Assembly: GCF_910592395.1 (NCBI RefSeq)
Contig: NC_088319.1
Span: 312,001-376,000, forward strand
Direction: 5' to 3'
Origin: Lineus longissimus
Lineage: Eukaryota; Nemertea; Pilidiophora; Heteronemertea; Lineidae
DNA: 64,000 nt
Under the pieces are notes generated by a model, which worked only from the letters and a program-made list of their open reading frames with translations, was not told the DNA's origin and ran no database searches. Shown piece after piece: positions 37,431 through 48,900 of this stretch. A program made the translations under genes and the position numbers. Each line of letters begins with the position of its first letter. Position 1 is the first letter of the stretch.

Positions 37431-38853
37431 TGCGGTTGGCAACGTTTATCAGTAATTCCTGCAGACATCATCAACTCAAAGAGCTGTCTGGAACCGTGGG
37501 AGAATAACCAGGCAATCGCTGATAAAACACTTAGCAGGTTTATGTGCCATATCATGCAGATGAAACAGTTTCGAATCGGGATTCTGTGTTTTTGCGGGGA
37601 CCATCTCATACTCAGGGTGAAGACTAAAGGGGGTAACTGGTCCACCCCAGTGTTTTTGATTGCCATTGTTGGGGAGAGTTAACCAGGGATTAGCAGAGTG
37701 TAATCAATCAGTGTTGGACTTGATTGGCCTTGTTACTCTTTGTGTTCTTCATGTTTATATGTTACTTTATGTTGTCCCACCAAGTATGACCAATTGCAAT
37801 AAAGTTACTGTACTGATTACATGGTTGTGTTGTTGAATTTGTGTGGTGGGATATCTTGCCCACACTGGCACTGGGTGTTGCAGCCACAAAAAGAGATTCT
37901 GGGGCAAAAATGTGGTGACTACTGCTGGATTCTAGAGAGAGGCGCTTCTATTCTGTTCAGCCTCATTGTATCCATGGCTGTCCATTCATGCCATCTGAGC
38001 TTTGACACACCAAGGGCCTGAACAAGGACAAACATGTAGGCCTGATATAATGTATATCATACATATAAAACAAATTGTTTCCAATTACATAATGGTATAA
38101 TTTGGATATAATCGACTTCATGGCATACTGGCGAATTCCAATGTGTTGAATAAGTAAACTCTTAACCAGTTTAAAACTATCGCAGCAGCAAATTCTCAAT
38201 GGTGTCTGCTGTCAACGAAAAATGAGCAAATCACCAGATACTGCATCTAGCACAAGGGGCCCTCGGTGAAGGGGACAAGGCTATATAGTCTCAAGAAATC
38301 TCCCACACAAAATGGCAAGTTTTCTTTGGCAGAACCTGATAGCCATCTTCACAATGATTTGTTTGCAAAATGAAAGGCACTCTTTGCCGATTTCAAAAGA
38401 CAGTCACCCAACGGCAGTGGAAATCTTTAGAAAAATGACAAAGTCGTTATGTAACTTTTGGCCGAGGGTGAGAATAGGAAATCAGGAGATAATTTTGGAC
38501 ACAATTGACTTGAGGTATTGTTTGTGGGGCTCAGCTTGACTTGGACGAAGAATGTACGCTTAGTTCCTTGGATAAAGTAGGCCCTGTCCTTTCTTCTTAG
38601 GGTGGACATATAGTATTTGAGTTTCAACCAAACTTGACTGAAGAACTGTACAAAGAAGTGTAGAAGATGCACCATGGTTTCTGCCATGTTACTACAATGA
38701 ATAGTAGCTTTGGGTGTATTCGGTCTGAGAAATGTTAAATTTAGTGAAGTTGTGGGCAAGGAGTAGGGTCCCCACAGTTATCATGTGTGCGTTCGGCTTA
38801 TCCTGGAACTGAAGTGCCCCGCAAACGAGCTATTCTAATCACTGCAACCAGCG

Positions 38854-39274
38854 ATCATAGCTGCGCTTACACCACGAAATATTGGTGGACCAATTGCACT
38901 TACACCACCACATTGCCGCGACAAATTGGTTCGGCAATCCATTGCCGATACAAATTGCCGAGCGAATTTGTCCCACCAAGCTTGATGGTCCAAATTCGCC
39001 CGGCTTGTTAAAAGCTCGGCTTTGTCGTGGTGTAAGCGCAAATGGATCGGCAATTAGCTAGTTAGATGGTTCGGCTCCAGGCGGCGCTTTCGAAATGGCG
39101 CTTTCTGCCAAGGCTTTCCGCGTTCTGCTTATTGTTTGCGCGCCATCTGTAGCCGGATTTTATAACTAGCTGCAGCGCTGGTGTAAGCGCTTGGTGGATT
39201 TTCGATGGTGCCGCATTGGTTCCCGAACCAAGATTGGTGGTCCATTTTCAGGTGGTGTAAGTGCGGCTCATGAT
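38854..39274. mobile_element. Inverted-repeat DNA element, about 421 bp
   Basis: The left end ATCATAGCTGCGCTTACACC-AC and the reverse complement of the right end ATCATGAGCCGCACTTACAC-CAC align well. Just inside, ATTGGTGGACCAAT and TTGGTGGTCCATT are also inverted. There is no transposase frame. The GCGCTTACACCAC word occurs again inside. The superfamily is not assigned. Confidence 0.6.
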
Positions 39275-40454
39275 TGCAGCCCCTGTCAAATGTACTCCCG
39301 ATTCTCGTGGTTCTCAAACTGTGGGTCCCTGTGGCATGGCTTGGATATTGGGCACGAAATATCTTAGAAAATATAAGCGGCACCATGTGAATTCCTTCCC
39401 GATATAGTTGGCTGTGGCAATGTCAAGGTCATAAATTGCCTGCAGTCAAAGCTTGTAATGGCTTTATTATTCATGGGTCCTCCCACAAAGAACACGACTG
39501 AATTAAACCAAGCAACATCACGTAACACTTTGTAAGGTGTTTCTAAATAATTGGTTTGTGTTGAGGTCTAAGAACACAATTAGAATACAATAGAAAGATG
39601 ATGAAGGAGTTAATTTGAGTTAATTTAGTGAGTGATCTAATAGGGGCTTGAGTTTGCTCCTTCACTGTCAGGCTGAGAAACACCGATATGGAAATTTGGG
39701 AATCGCAGTTTTTCTTTTGCTGTGTTCCAGGAAAACTGTTTTTTTAGATTCTACGGTAGTTCCAAGAAAGCATTGGTCCTGACTGAACTGCAAAATTCTA
39801 CAAATTTTATGCATGGCTGTAAATTGACAGTTTGAATCAGATTGAACCAATGATCTGAATAAAGTTATGCCAATTTCATGCAAAAAACTACAGTTCTGTG
39901 AAGTGTTTTCAAGTTCAGTTGGCGACACTATTCCCGATTGCTATCTGTCGACATTCAGGTCGACAAAATTTGGCTTTTACAAAAAACATTTCATTTTTTT
40001 CGCCGTGAAACTTCCATTTTCTACTTGAGAGAATATAAGGAATCTAATCGATTATGACGATGTTTCACAGCTTGTCATTTGACACTGCATTAGGGAATCC
40101 AGAGATTGTGTTGGTCAGTTGACCGTTCAATGAACTACGATGATTCCTAATTTCAGATGTTTTTAAGATCAAGTTTGTTGAGGTTGTTGTAGAGTGTTCC
40201 CGAGCTTGCTTCACGCAGGACCTGTTTCAAGCTCTGCGTCAAATTGAAATCTTTTGGATTTTATCTTAACTTCGTCCAAGTCATTCCTTGGACTCGTTGG
40301 AAATGATTATGATTCAGGATGTTGTGGATTGTTTGTGATAAGCTTGCCATGTGCATGACCATTTCAGTTGACACGATTTTTTGATGACAGGACAGTTCTT
40401 GGGTTGGTTGCACACTTTCTGCAGAAGTGAAGTTGGACACTTTTAGCCTTGTCG

Positions 40455-40500
40455 TATAAAAACGTCATTTGGCAGTAATCGCAACGGACAGATGACGTCA
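40455..40500 (+). promoter_or_regulatory. Candidate promoter: TATA box and CRE
   Basis: TATAAAAA lies at 40455-40462 and a perfect palindromic cAMP-response element TGACGTCA at 40493-40500. They lie 100 and 64 bases before an ATG at 40564 that begins a plausible first coding exon of the AFAP-like gene. TATA spacing would place transcription start near 40485-40490. This is inference from motifs only. Confidence 0.4.
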
Positions 40501-40563
40501 ATATACGTCAATTGGCAGGCAAAATTAAAGCAAAACAGAATAGGATAAGTCAACAAGGCAGTC

Positions 40564-40597
40564 ATGACGGATATTATTCACCATTTTCCCAAAATAA
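40564..40597 (+). CDS. AFAP1-like: Candidate first coding exon of the AFAP-like gene
   Basis: ATG with G at -3 and A at +4 starts MTDIIHHFPKI and ends in phase 1 at a GTAAGG donor. Phase 1 is what the acceptor at 44819 needs. Vertebrate AFAP proteins also have only a short segment before the conserved LD-FL..L-ENLS region, so a short first exon is expected. It is supported by the promoter motifs but unproven; the true first exon could lie elsewhere. Confidence 0.35.
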
Positions 40598-43500
40598 GTA
40601 AGGGAGAAAGCCTTCCAAAACTAAGCCACCATGATTGGTTCCCTGGCAATCACAGTCTCGGGCAAACTAAATTCTGCTCTTCTGATTGGACGAGGAGACA
40701 GGACGTTTCTCCGATGGTCAAGATGGGGAGATCGAGGACATGTAGGAAGGTGAAGGCTTTCTTGCCGAATACTGCAATACTGGGTAGGTAGACTTCAGCG
40801 CTTTGTGAGGACTCTGATGGATGTTAGATTGGGGTTAATAATGGGTAAAGTTGGGTCGCTTTCATACTTTCTTATGCAAAACTTCTTTGATTCCAACGCT
40901 GAAGGCAGAGATGCGGCATCAGTTTGAAAAGCTGAATACATCGCTCCTTGGCTGTCCTGGCATTGCATCGCCACAATGAGGAACCTGTAAGTTTGATGTT
41001 TGGTCTGTACAAGGCCCCAGGGCCTTGTCTTCTTTCAGTCTGATGCTAGGTTCCCTCGGAGAGATGGTCAGCCATGTCTCAGTGAGTTGGGAGATCATCA
41101 CAGTGGTTGTCGGTTTCCACAAGGTGGTTATTGGATCCTGTCTATGTCCAAAGGAACAGCACCATCAGAATGTTGAAGTTTGGTTTTCGGTGTTATTTAG
41201 GACAGGGTCTTGGCGCCATGTCTTGTCCTACATGGTCTTTAGATCATGTCGGCCCACAGGGGTAATTAAGCGCAACAGCCTGCTCACCTTAACAGGGGTG
41301 TCATGGCATCTAATTACCGTAGTTTGATAGTTTAATTGGCGAAATGGCCCAAAAAAATGTTTCACCTGAACAATGCTTGGCCAACCTTAAAATGTTAGTG
41401 AAGGATTGGGTAAAATAGAGTAAGACTTCACAAAAAGTTGTGCTGGACATTTGAGGTGTCGTATACCAGTGTGTTGTACTCGGGTCATTCTCTTTGGGGG
41501 AAAGACTTGGATCGGGGCTCATGACCTGATGGTACCTTGTCTGGCCGCATTACGCAGGGTTCAAATTGAAGGTAAGGTGTTTCTGTGTTGGGTTCAGGTT
41601 CATCCTTAGGTTCAAACACTTCTTGGTGATGTCTGTTCTCTATTAAACTTGGCCTCCTCTCGCTTTAGAATACTTTCTTGGCTCGAAAAGTTCAATATAT
41701 GTTTTGTATGAAATAACTTCATCTGATTATGAATAATAGTTTGATTTGACACTATAGTCAAATGATAGCAAACATTACAGAGTTGCCAGTCCTCGCAGTG
41801 TGGTCTCAAAACAAGAGGAAAGTTGGTTTACACTGTACATGTATACTGAATCATACTTCAAACATCAGCTTTGTTATTCGTTGATAACAATGCTTATTTA
41901 ACCTGCACTGAGCATGGTATAATTACTAGGCCTGGATCAGCTGTGGATCTCGAGTGTGTAGACCGAAACAAAGACCAACAGAAAACACACATTGTCCTCG
42001 ATGTTTTTGCCCTCTCCGCTTTGCTGTAAAAAACATTTGTCTGGCTCTTGCATAAATGCATATTCACTCGAAGTGAGGTAGTGAATTCTGTAGGTCTGTT
42101 TGAGAAGGTTGTCTCTAAACTGTTTTGACTGGGACACAACTGCTGGAAAAGGTAGGGCTAAGAAGGGATTGAGGGATGATGTAGGGCCGGGGGGGGGGGG
42201 AGGTTGATATGATGTAACGTAAGCCGGATTGGTTGTTTGATATTTTGGTGATGGGAGAAATCATATCGTCTCGGTGACCTCGCATCCTTAGAGTTGCTCT
42301 TGCGTCCATATGGTATTCTGGCTTTTGATTGGCGCCCTACTTGTGGTTTCCCAGCTCACCTACCGCACCACAAATTCATCAGCGGGGAGGGCAACATCTG
42401 AGATCCTATGAAGGCCTGGACGTGAAAAGAGTCAAGATTTTCATCTTATTGTTACTCTTTCTCAGCGATCACAGAATCAATTGATACCATCAACTTAAAA
42501 GATTCTGCACATATTACTCTCTTACGTCCTGGTTTATGCATGTTTCTGTAGGTTCTGTGGTAAGCTGATCAATCGCTAAATGATCTGTTGATTCTGAGAT
42601 GGTCACTTCCCTGTGACACATCCAGGACGGTGTAATGGCCGTCTGTATTGGCAGAGAGAATATCCTTTCATCTGGTTGGAGAATGCTTGGTGCCCTGTTA
42701 CTCTTTCCTGAAGGAAATGCCAGACCGGCTTTCCTGATCACGCAACCACCCTCTGACTTCCTCTGCAAGATAAACTACCAAGCATACAATATCAGTTACT
42801 GGAATCTTATAAAGTACAATGGTACATGTCAATTAAGATCATTGTTGTAACAATTGATACACCCTTTCCCTTTAAAAGGCTTGACAATAGACACCATCAT
42901 TTTGGCTAGAAACATGAAATCCTAAAGCAATTAGACCTCATTCTAAGCATATGAATGCCAATTCAGTGGTGGGAGTCAATTCTTTGTTATCCCACCTTTA
43001 TGAATTGACCTGGACTTTGGACAAGATTTTCCTCCCACTGGCTATATACTTCACAATTGTCACATTGGTTGCTCTGTTTCAAAACACTGAGAAAGAAAGT
43101 ACACCTCACAAAACAACTTGAAACATGGTTCATCAAAACAGTGGGACATGTTTTGATTCGAGAGCGCAGTTCAGGTCATCTCACTCCTGTATTATCTTAG
43201 AGTCAACAAGGCCGGCCTGATATCTAAAATATACTATGATGATTCATACAATGTCACAGTACATCATATATCATATCACATCAAATGGTTTAATTTTTTT
43301 GCGGCTATCACCCACGTCATTTTGATAACAATGTTTGTTTGAACGGACTGAATTGAGCAACACGGTCAGTAGAAGTTTTAACATACCTTTCAGATTTTTT
43401 ACCCGACACAATAAAACAGTACTGTCTGGTCCATAAAGTTGTGTTCTCAAAGCTTTAGTGTCCTGGTTATAAGTTCTAGACTGCAATGCCAATAATCTTT

Positions 43501-44819
43501 TAAAGTTGGCCTTCAGTGTCTGCACAGTATGTCTATTCAACATAAAAATGAGGTTCGTGCATATATCAATGAATCTGTTAATAAGATGTGTAATGGTTTT
43601 GGTGTACTGGCCCCTTTAATTTTTCGTTACCTTCATACCGCCAGGCGCTGCCATAAATCTGTGTGTAACAAATCATGTGTGTGCCCGTCTGTGTACCTGT
43701 ATGTAGATTCCTGGGACGTGGTTGACAAGAAAACTACTCAAAGAATATCACGTTTGTGTTGCTGCCCACGATGAAAACCATAGAAAATGGATGTCAATTT
43801 TATAGGCCGTCATTTGTGATTATATCGCTGTGAAATTAGGAACCATTTCCGCTCTCATAAATACCAGTCAGACACGGAAAACTGTGCAGTATCAAACATG
43901 TATCGAAGGGTTAAGTTTCTAAATATTGTCAACTATATTGATCATAAAGTCGTCAAAGTCGTGGTATCTTTTGACCCGTGGGCGTATTATCAGATTCAGT
44001 GATGTCATCGTGCTGGTATGGCGTAGGGCGCAATCAACTCGTGATTAAAAAATATGTTAATCACTTGTTTATGAATAGGATGATGATGCTATAATTGTGG
44101 TGAGGGGTCATCCATAATAATCAACATTTTCAAAAGAGTACAATCTTTCTGGCATGGGCCACTCTCGTCCTTAAAGATCACTATCAAAAAGTTTGATCAA
44201 TCAAAAGCGTACATATGTTTGTTATCAACCCCCCTCACCCCCCCCCCAGCGTAGAGTGTGTGCACCTTTGAAAATATCTATAACTATGGATTACCCCTTA
44301 GGTAGTTTAGGTCTCGGGTCTTGGCTCAATACTCTTGTGACCAGTGGAGTGTTTTACAGAGCTGCATGTTTGTGATTTGTCGTTTGAAAATTCTGTTTCT
44401 CGAATTCTTACGATGTCTCAATCATGGAGTTATCAGAGCATGCATCCTAGTTCAATCACATTCATGAGTTGATTTACTTATTAACTATAAATTGGCCATA
44501 AAATATATAAACATGAGGCATCTCTTCCTGTAGTTAGCCTGTTGTAAATGTTGGATTAAGTACATGTAACCTGGTCGAACCAACGTTATTATTCATTTAT
44601 TACAGGATAAAAGTGCAATTTTGAGGAACAATGAGTTGCTGATAAGAGCAGTTTATATGCAGTGTCGCCATCTATCATGAGAACAGTGCATTAATAGTGT
44701 TCTCGTGTCCTTTGTGCAAATATAATGACAGTTCTTAAGATAGGTGGCGACACTGTCAACATGAGCTGAGCCGTTCATTCCACAATATCTTCATGTTCCT
44801 CCTGATCTTCTCTTTCCAG
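40598..44819 (+). other. Intron 1 of the AFAP-like gene (if exon 1 is right)
   Basis: 4.2 kb with no recognisable exon. It contains a G12 run (42189-42200) and a 28-bp-arm imperfect inverted repeat at 44660-44755 just before exon 2. Confidence 0.4.
44660..44755. repeat. Inverted repeat before exon 2
   Basis: CAGTGTCGCCATCTATC (44660-44676) pairs with 44739-44755 at 16 of 17 bases, and the similarity extends weakly to about 28 bp. It ends 64 bp before the exon 2 acceptor. Confidence 0.75.
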
Positions 44820-45998
44820 AGGTGCTCCCCGGCCTCGACGTCTACCTCCGATTCACACTAGCGCGGGAAAACCTCTCGCCAGGTGCCGAGAGCACGCGTG
44901 GATACTTCATAGAGAGGCTTGATGTCTTGACGAAGAAACCATATGAAGTCTGGGACCGGGTACCACGCGAGTTCGAAATTGAAGAACCCGAACCACCTCC
45001 GCCAAAAATCCCGCCGCGAATGCGGAAAATTCCACCGCTGAGCGCGGGGAAGGTAAATGGTGCGGAGAAGAAAACAGAGAAAATTTGTGATGATGCTGCA
45101 ACGGCGAGAGTTTCAGCTCCTGACGATGGGGATTCAAATTGTGTGTCAGCCAATCAAACAGATTCTAAGTTGAAACCATCGGTTCCACCAAAGCCAGAAC
45201 ATCTTGTGACCTTGGTGCGGTCGCGTTCAAGGTCGCGACCACGTTCCGGTTATTATAATCACTCGAGGATGAAACCGCCAGAAGCAGACGGCGGGGAGGA
45301 GTTGGACAGTGAGGAGAAGGATGTGACCTTGGGTGATGTGACCTTGACCGGGTCAGAGGTCAAGGTCGAAGAGGAGGATGGTGGGTATGAACCAATCCGT
45401 CGTCTTATCGGAATGGAAAATGACTCTAGTGCTATTTTGGATTCTAATGCAAATATTGAGAATCGGGCGAAAGAGGATTCGCCTGAAATATCAAATTTTG
45501 TAGAAGAGGAATCTGACAATGTTCAAAGTCCTAGTCGCAAGTTAAGCAGTGTTTCCACTCAAAGCCAAGATAGCGCTTTAGGATTTAATTTAGATATTCC
45601 AAAAATAGATTGTAAGAGCACGGAGAATATGTTGGCGATGGATTCGAATTGTGCTATCAATGAAACGCCGATGTTGAAACATAAACCGCTTGTGGAACCG
45701 GTCGTAACCGGAGTGGGAGGGTCTCCGCCGGTCTTGCCGAAACGGCCCCAGTTTCTCACTGTGGCAAAACCAAAGGTGGCAGCGCACCAGTCACCGTCGT
45801 CTAGTCCACGGCTGGTTCGAGAATCCTCACCATCGAGATCACCTCATCGGATAACATCAGAGGATGTCCCCCCACCGCTCCCACCAAGAAAGAGAGTGCC
45901 GCCCCCTGTTAGTGATGGTCAACCTGAAGTGCCGTCTAGTGAGGGAGTTGGTGTGGAAGCCCCGGCGTTGCCTCCTCTACCACCGAGGCCACACGAAG
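44820..45998 (+). CDS. AFAP1-like: AFAP-like exon 2: N-terminal helix and proline-rich region
   Basis: A 1179-nt exon (phase 1 to 1, 393 residues). It opens VLPGLDVYLRFTLARENLSP, matching the vertebrate AFAP N-terminus. Proline-rich SH3-type ligands follow (EPPPPKIPPRMRK, PPVLPKRPQ, PPPLPPRKR, ALPPLPPRP), with long Ser/Asp/Glu-rich disordered stretches and a GGYEPIRR tyrosine motif. The acceptor is TCTTTCCAG and the donor GTAACA. A G20 run begins 35 bases into the next intron. Confidence 0.9.
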
Positions 45999-48900
45999 GT
46001 AACATACATCGATTATTATCTTTCTCTTCCACGGGGGGGGGGGGGGGGGGGGAATCAAATACATACATATAGGATTTACACACCATTTTTTGTGCAGTTG
46101 GGCGTATTTTGGACATAGATATTAAAAATCTTAGTGTTGATGTTATGAACAACAGCCTACTGCGTCAATATGTGTGTATACCTCAAGGCATGCTTCCTTT
46201 TGTCAGCTGAGAGTTTCCAGGCATTTTTGGGGTTAAGATAATATTTTTTGTTTCACAGTCTTTTGATTAGGCTGGTTATTTTCAACTACCCTGGATTCCT
46301 CTATAGTAGTCTATGCACTCTTTCCGATTCCAACAAAACACACATAGGCCAACACTAGAAGTTTGTTTTAAGTTTACATCAAACCTTTCTTCTTTATGTC
46401 ACCTTTATGGTTATACTTTGTCTGTGATAAACCTGGCTGTCATCTCTTGTTCCTCTCTTGATCCCCAGAGCTTGTCTCCAATGGTGCACTGTTCAGCCAC
46501 ATGGCCAGACTCTCAGTGTCCCAGAGGAGGCAGTACTGGAGCATCGCAAGAGGATCGCACTGTAAGAACAAGGCCTATGTCTCTGATAAACCTGGCTGTC
46601 ATCTCTTGTTCCTCTCTTGATCCCCAGAGCTTGTCTCCAATGATGCTCTGTTCAGCCACGTGGCCAGACTCTCAGTGTCCCAGAGGAGGCAGTTCTGGGG
46701 CACATGCTCTTGTGTCTGATCAGATGTGTCGTACTGGCAACTTCCCGACTCAGCCACGTTCACAGTGGTATAGGACTACCAACTGCTGCTGGTATTTCAC
46801 ACCAAACTTTGTACTTTTTTTCACCATGGAATGCAAGGTTGAGCAGTATTTTTGAGTCGCAACTTCTTCTTCTACATTCCAACAATGTTTTTTTTGTTTT
46901 CTTTTTCGTGTAGAAATATTGTTCATTGTTGGAAGCAAATGGAGTTTGGTAAAAACATGCCCTCATTAAACAGGACAGACAAATAAAAATCATGCATATG
47001 CACTTCCTCTAGAACTACAAATGGCTGCGTTAAGTCCTGTTTTTTACCTCTTTCATCGTTTTTTCTTGGATTTCCTGGAAGATATCCACTTTATCATAAA
47101 TGAGAATTTCCTTTCTGGCTTATGTTAGAGTTAACAGTCGGGCCTATTCTTGACAAGGTGAAATTGAAGATTAAAGCGGAAGTGTTTCTTGTTGTTTTTT
47201 GAGCAGACACTTTTCCTTGGGATGTCTTGCTATCAGCCTAGTTACCAGTTGTAGACAGAGTCACTCTGGGTACCTGATGGATTAGACCAGTCTGCAACCT
47301 CAATCTGCACATCTACACTTCAAGGCTGTTTTCGAGCAGAGTAGGCCAACCTTGGTCTTTCCAAGAATGTCCTCCAGGTTATTTCCTCTTCAGCTTCAGA
47401 ACAAACTCAGACTGATAGCTGCAGGGAAGGCTGAAAGCAGACCCTGCTCATCACTTACTCTCTGACACTCCTTCCACATGGTATTGACTGACATTCGCAC
47501 GCCTGGTTTGTGGCCGGTTTGGAAGCCCAGTGTTCGGACCACAAGTCTGTCATTAAAAAAGCACCAACCAAATAATCTGAACATTTTCTTTGTTTCCACC
47601 TGCCGAGATTGATTATTCCAGTCAATTAATTGATGGTATAAGGTAACAAGAAAAAGGTTAATGTAATTATGTAAATATGCTTCTTCTTGAGTATGGTTTA
47701 CTGGGAAGGTATTTCTCTCACGGAGAGTGAGAAGGAAGTGCTACTTTTCTGAAGAAATTGAATTGGAGCATAACTTATTCTAAAGGCGGATGCATGGTGG
47801 CATACCTGTCGTTCAGTGAAGCGTGGTGGGGTAGTGGTTAAATGCTGACCTCCTCCTCACTGAGAGGTTGCGGGTTCGCATGCCAGACATACAACCTGAA
47901 ACACTGTAAAACTCTACGTGAAAATTGCAACGAAATGTCGTACATATGTTCGGGCTTGCCAAATGTGTTTGTGCAACCTTCAAGTGCTTGATGAGGAACT
48001 GACAACAGCCAGGGAAGCCTATTGTTTATGTAGGCAAGGCTATATTACGCTTTCAAAACCAATTCTGCAATTAGGCCTACACAAATGTAGCTACTGTCTG
48101 GAGCAAAAACTGCACTTGCGGAGGAGGTTACCTCCACAAGGTGTTGTGAGGCTTGTCAGCTGTCAGCAGTACACTCTCCATGCATGGATGATAATTCATG
48201 TTAGAATGTACATCAAACAGTACATATCAAGTACGGAGATTGCAATCTGCACGATGCATTCTTATCTGAGAGCATCAGTCTGGAGATTCCTTCCACAAGG
48301 TCAACATTTTTACAGGATAATGAGAGTTCTTTGATTAATGGTGCAGGATATCTTGTAAGATAGGCAACAATACCAGGAATTACCTGGGTAACGCCACACA
48401 ACATGTTGAATTAGCAGAAATTAAAGGTTATGTTGAAGTATTTATGAGTGCTTTGGTGGTGTGTGGCTTGTTGGGTTGAACTGGGTGACCGGTGTGTCTA
48501 GGAAAGCACTGATGTCTCTCAACATAGAGATAGTCTCCAAAGAGTACTTCTCCTTCAACTCTGGAATGACCTTTTTTTGGTGCCACTATGGTTAGGCACC
48601 AATTGGGTTCATTGGCCTGAGGCTAGGAAAAGAGGCCACAGGAAGAGTCCATTGCAAGGCTGCGGGCACTGTAACTGGGTCAAGATAACGCAACTAGCAC
48701 AGAGTGACGAGTGTGACCATGTGTGACCAGGCTGGGAATCAAACCCACAACCATTCGTTGGCAGAATTCTCTTCTTGATTGTTCCTTGTAGTATGTCAAA
48801 GACCTGCTACAAACTTATAGTGAGGAGAACCAAGTCATGTCTCAACCGGTAGTTGAACCCACGATCTATCTCTCTCCTGAGGCGGATTCTCTACAGCTCT

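Larger units (their letters stand above)
17020..40454. other. Large gene-poor, repeat-rich interval
   Basis: About 23 kb between the divergent genes. No exon chain with family similarity was found on either strand. The longest frames are 157 codons (18156-18629, minus, inside pogo-like repeats) and 143 codons (36600-37031, minus, no domain). Content that I can name is listed separately: pogo-like copies, two other inverted-repeat elements, two SINE fragments, minisatellites and microsatellites. The rest appears to be unique non-coding sequence. Confidence 0.5.

Noticed and set aside
46313-46855. 180-codon plus-strand open frame
   Set aside because: It spans the 157-bp tandem duplication in AFAP-like intron 2, has no domain, and lacks phase-compatible splice sites.
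47918-48334. 138-codon plus-strand frame
   Set aside because: No recognisable domain; it begins within the SINE body and has no supporting splice signals.
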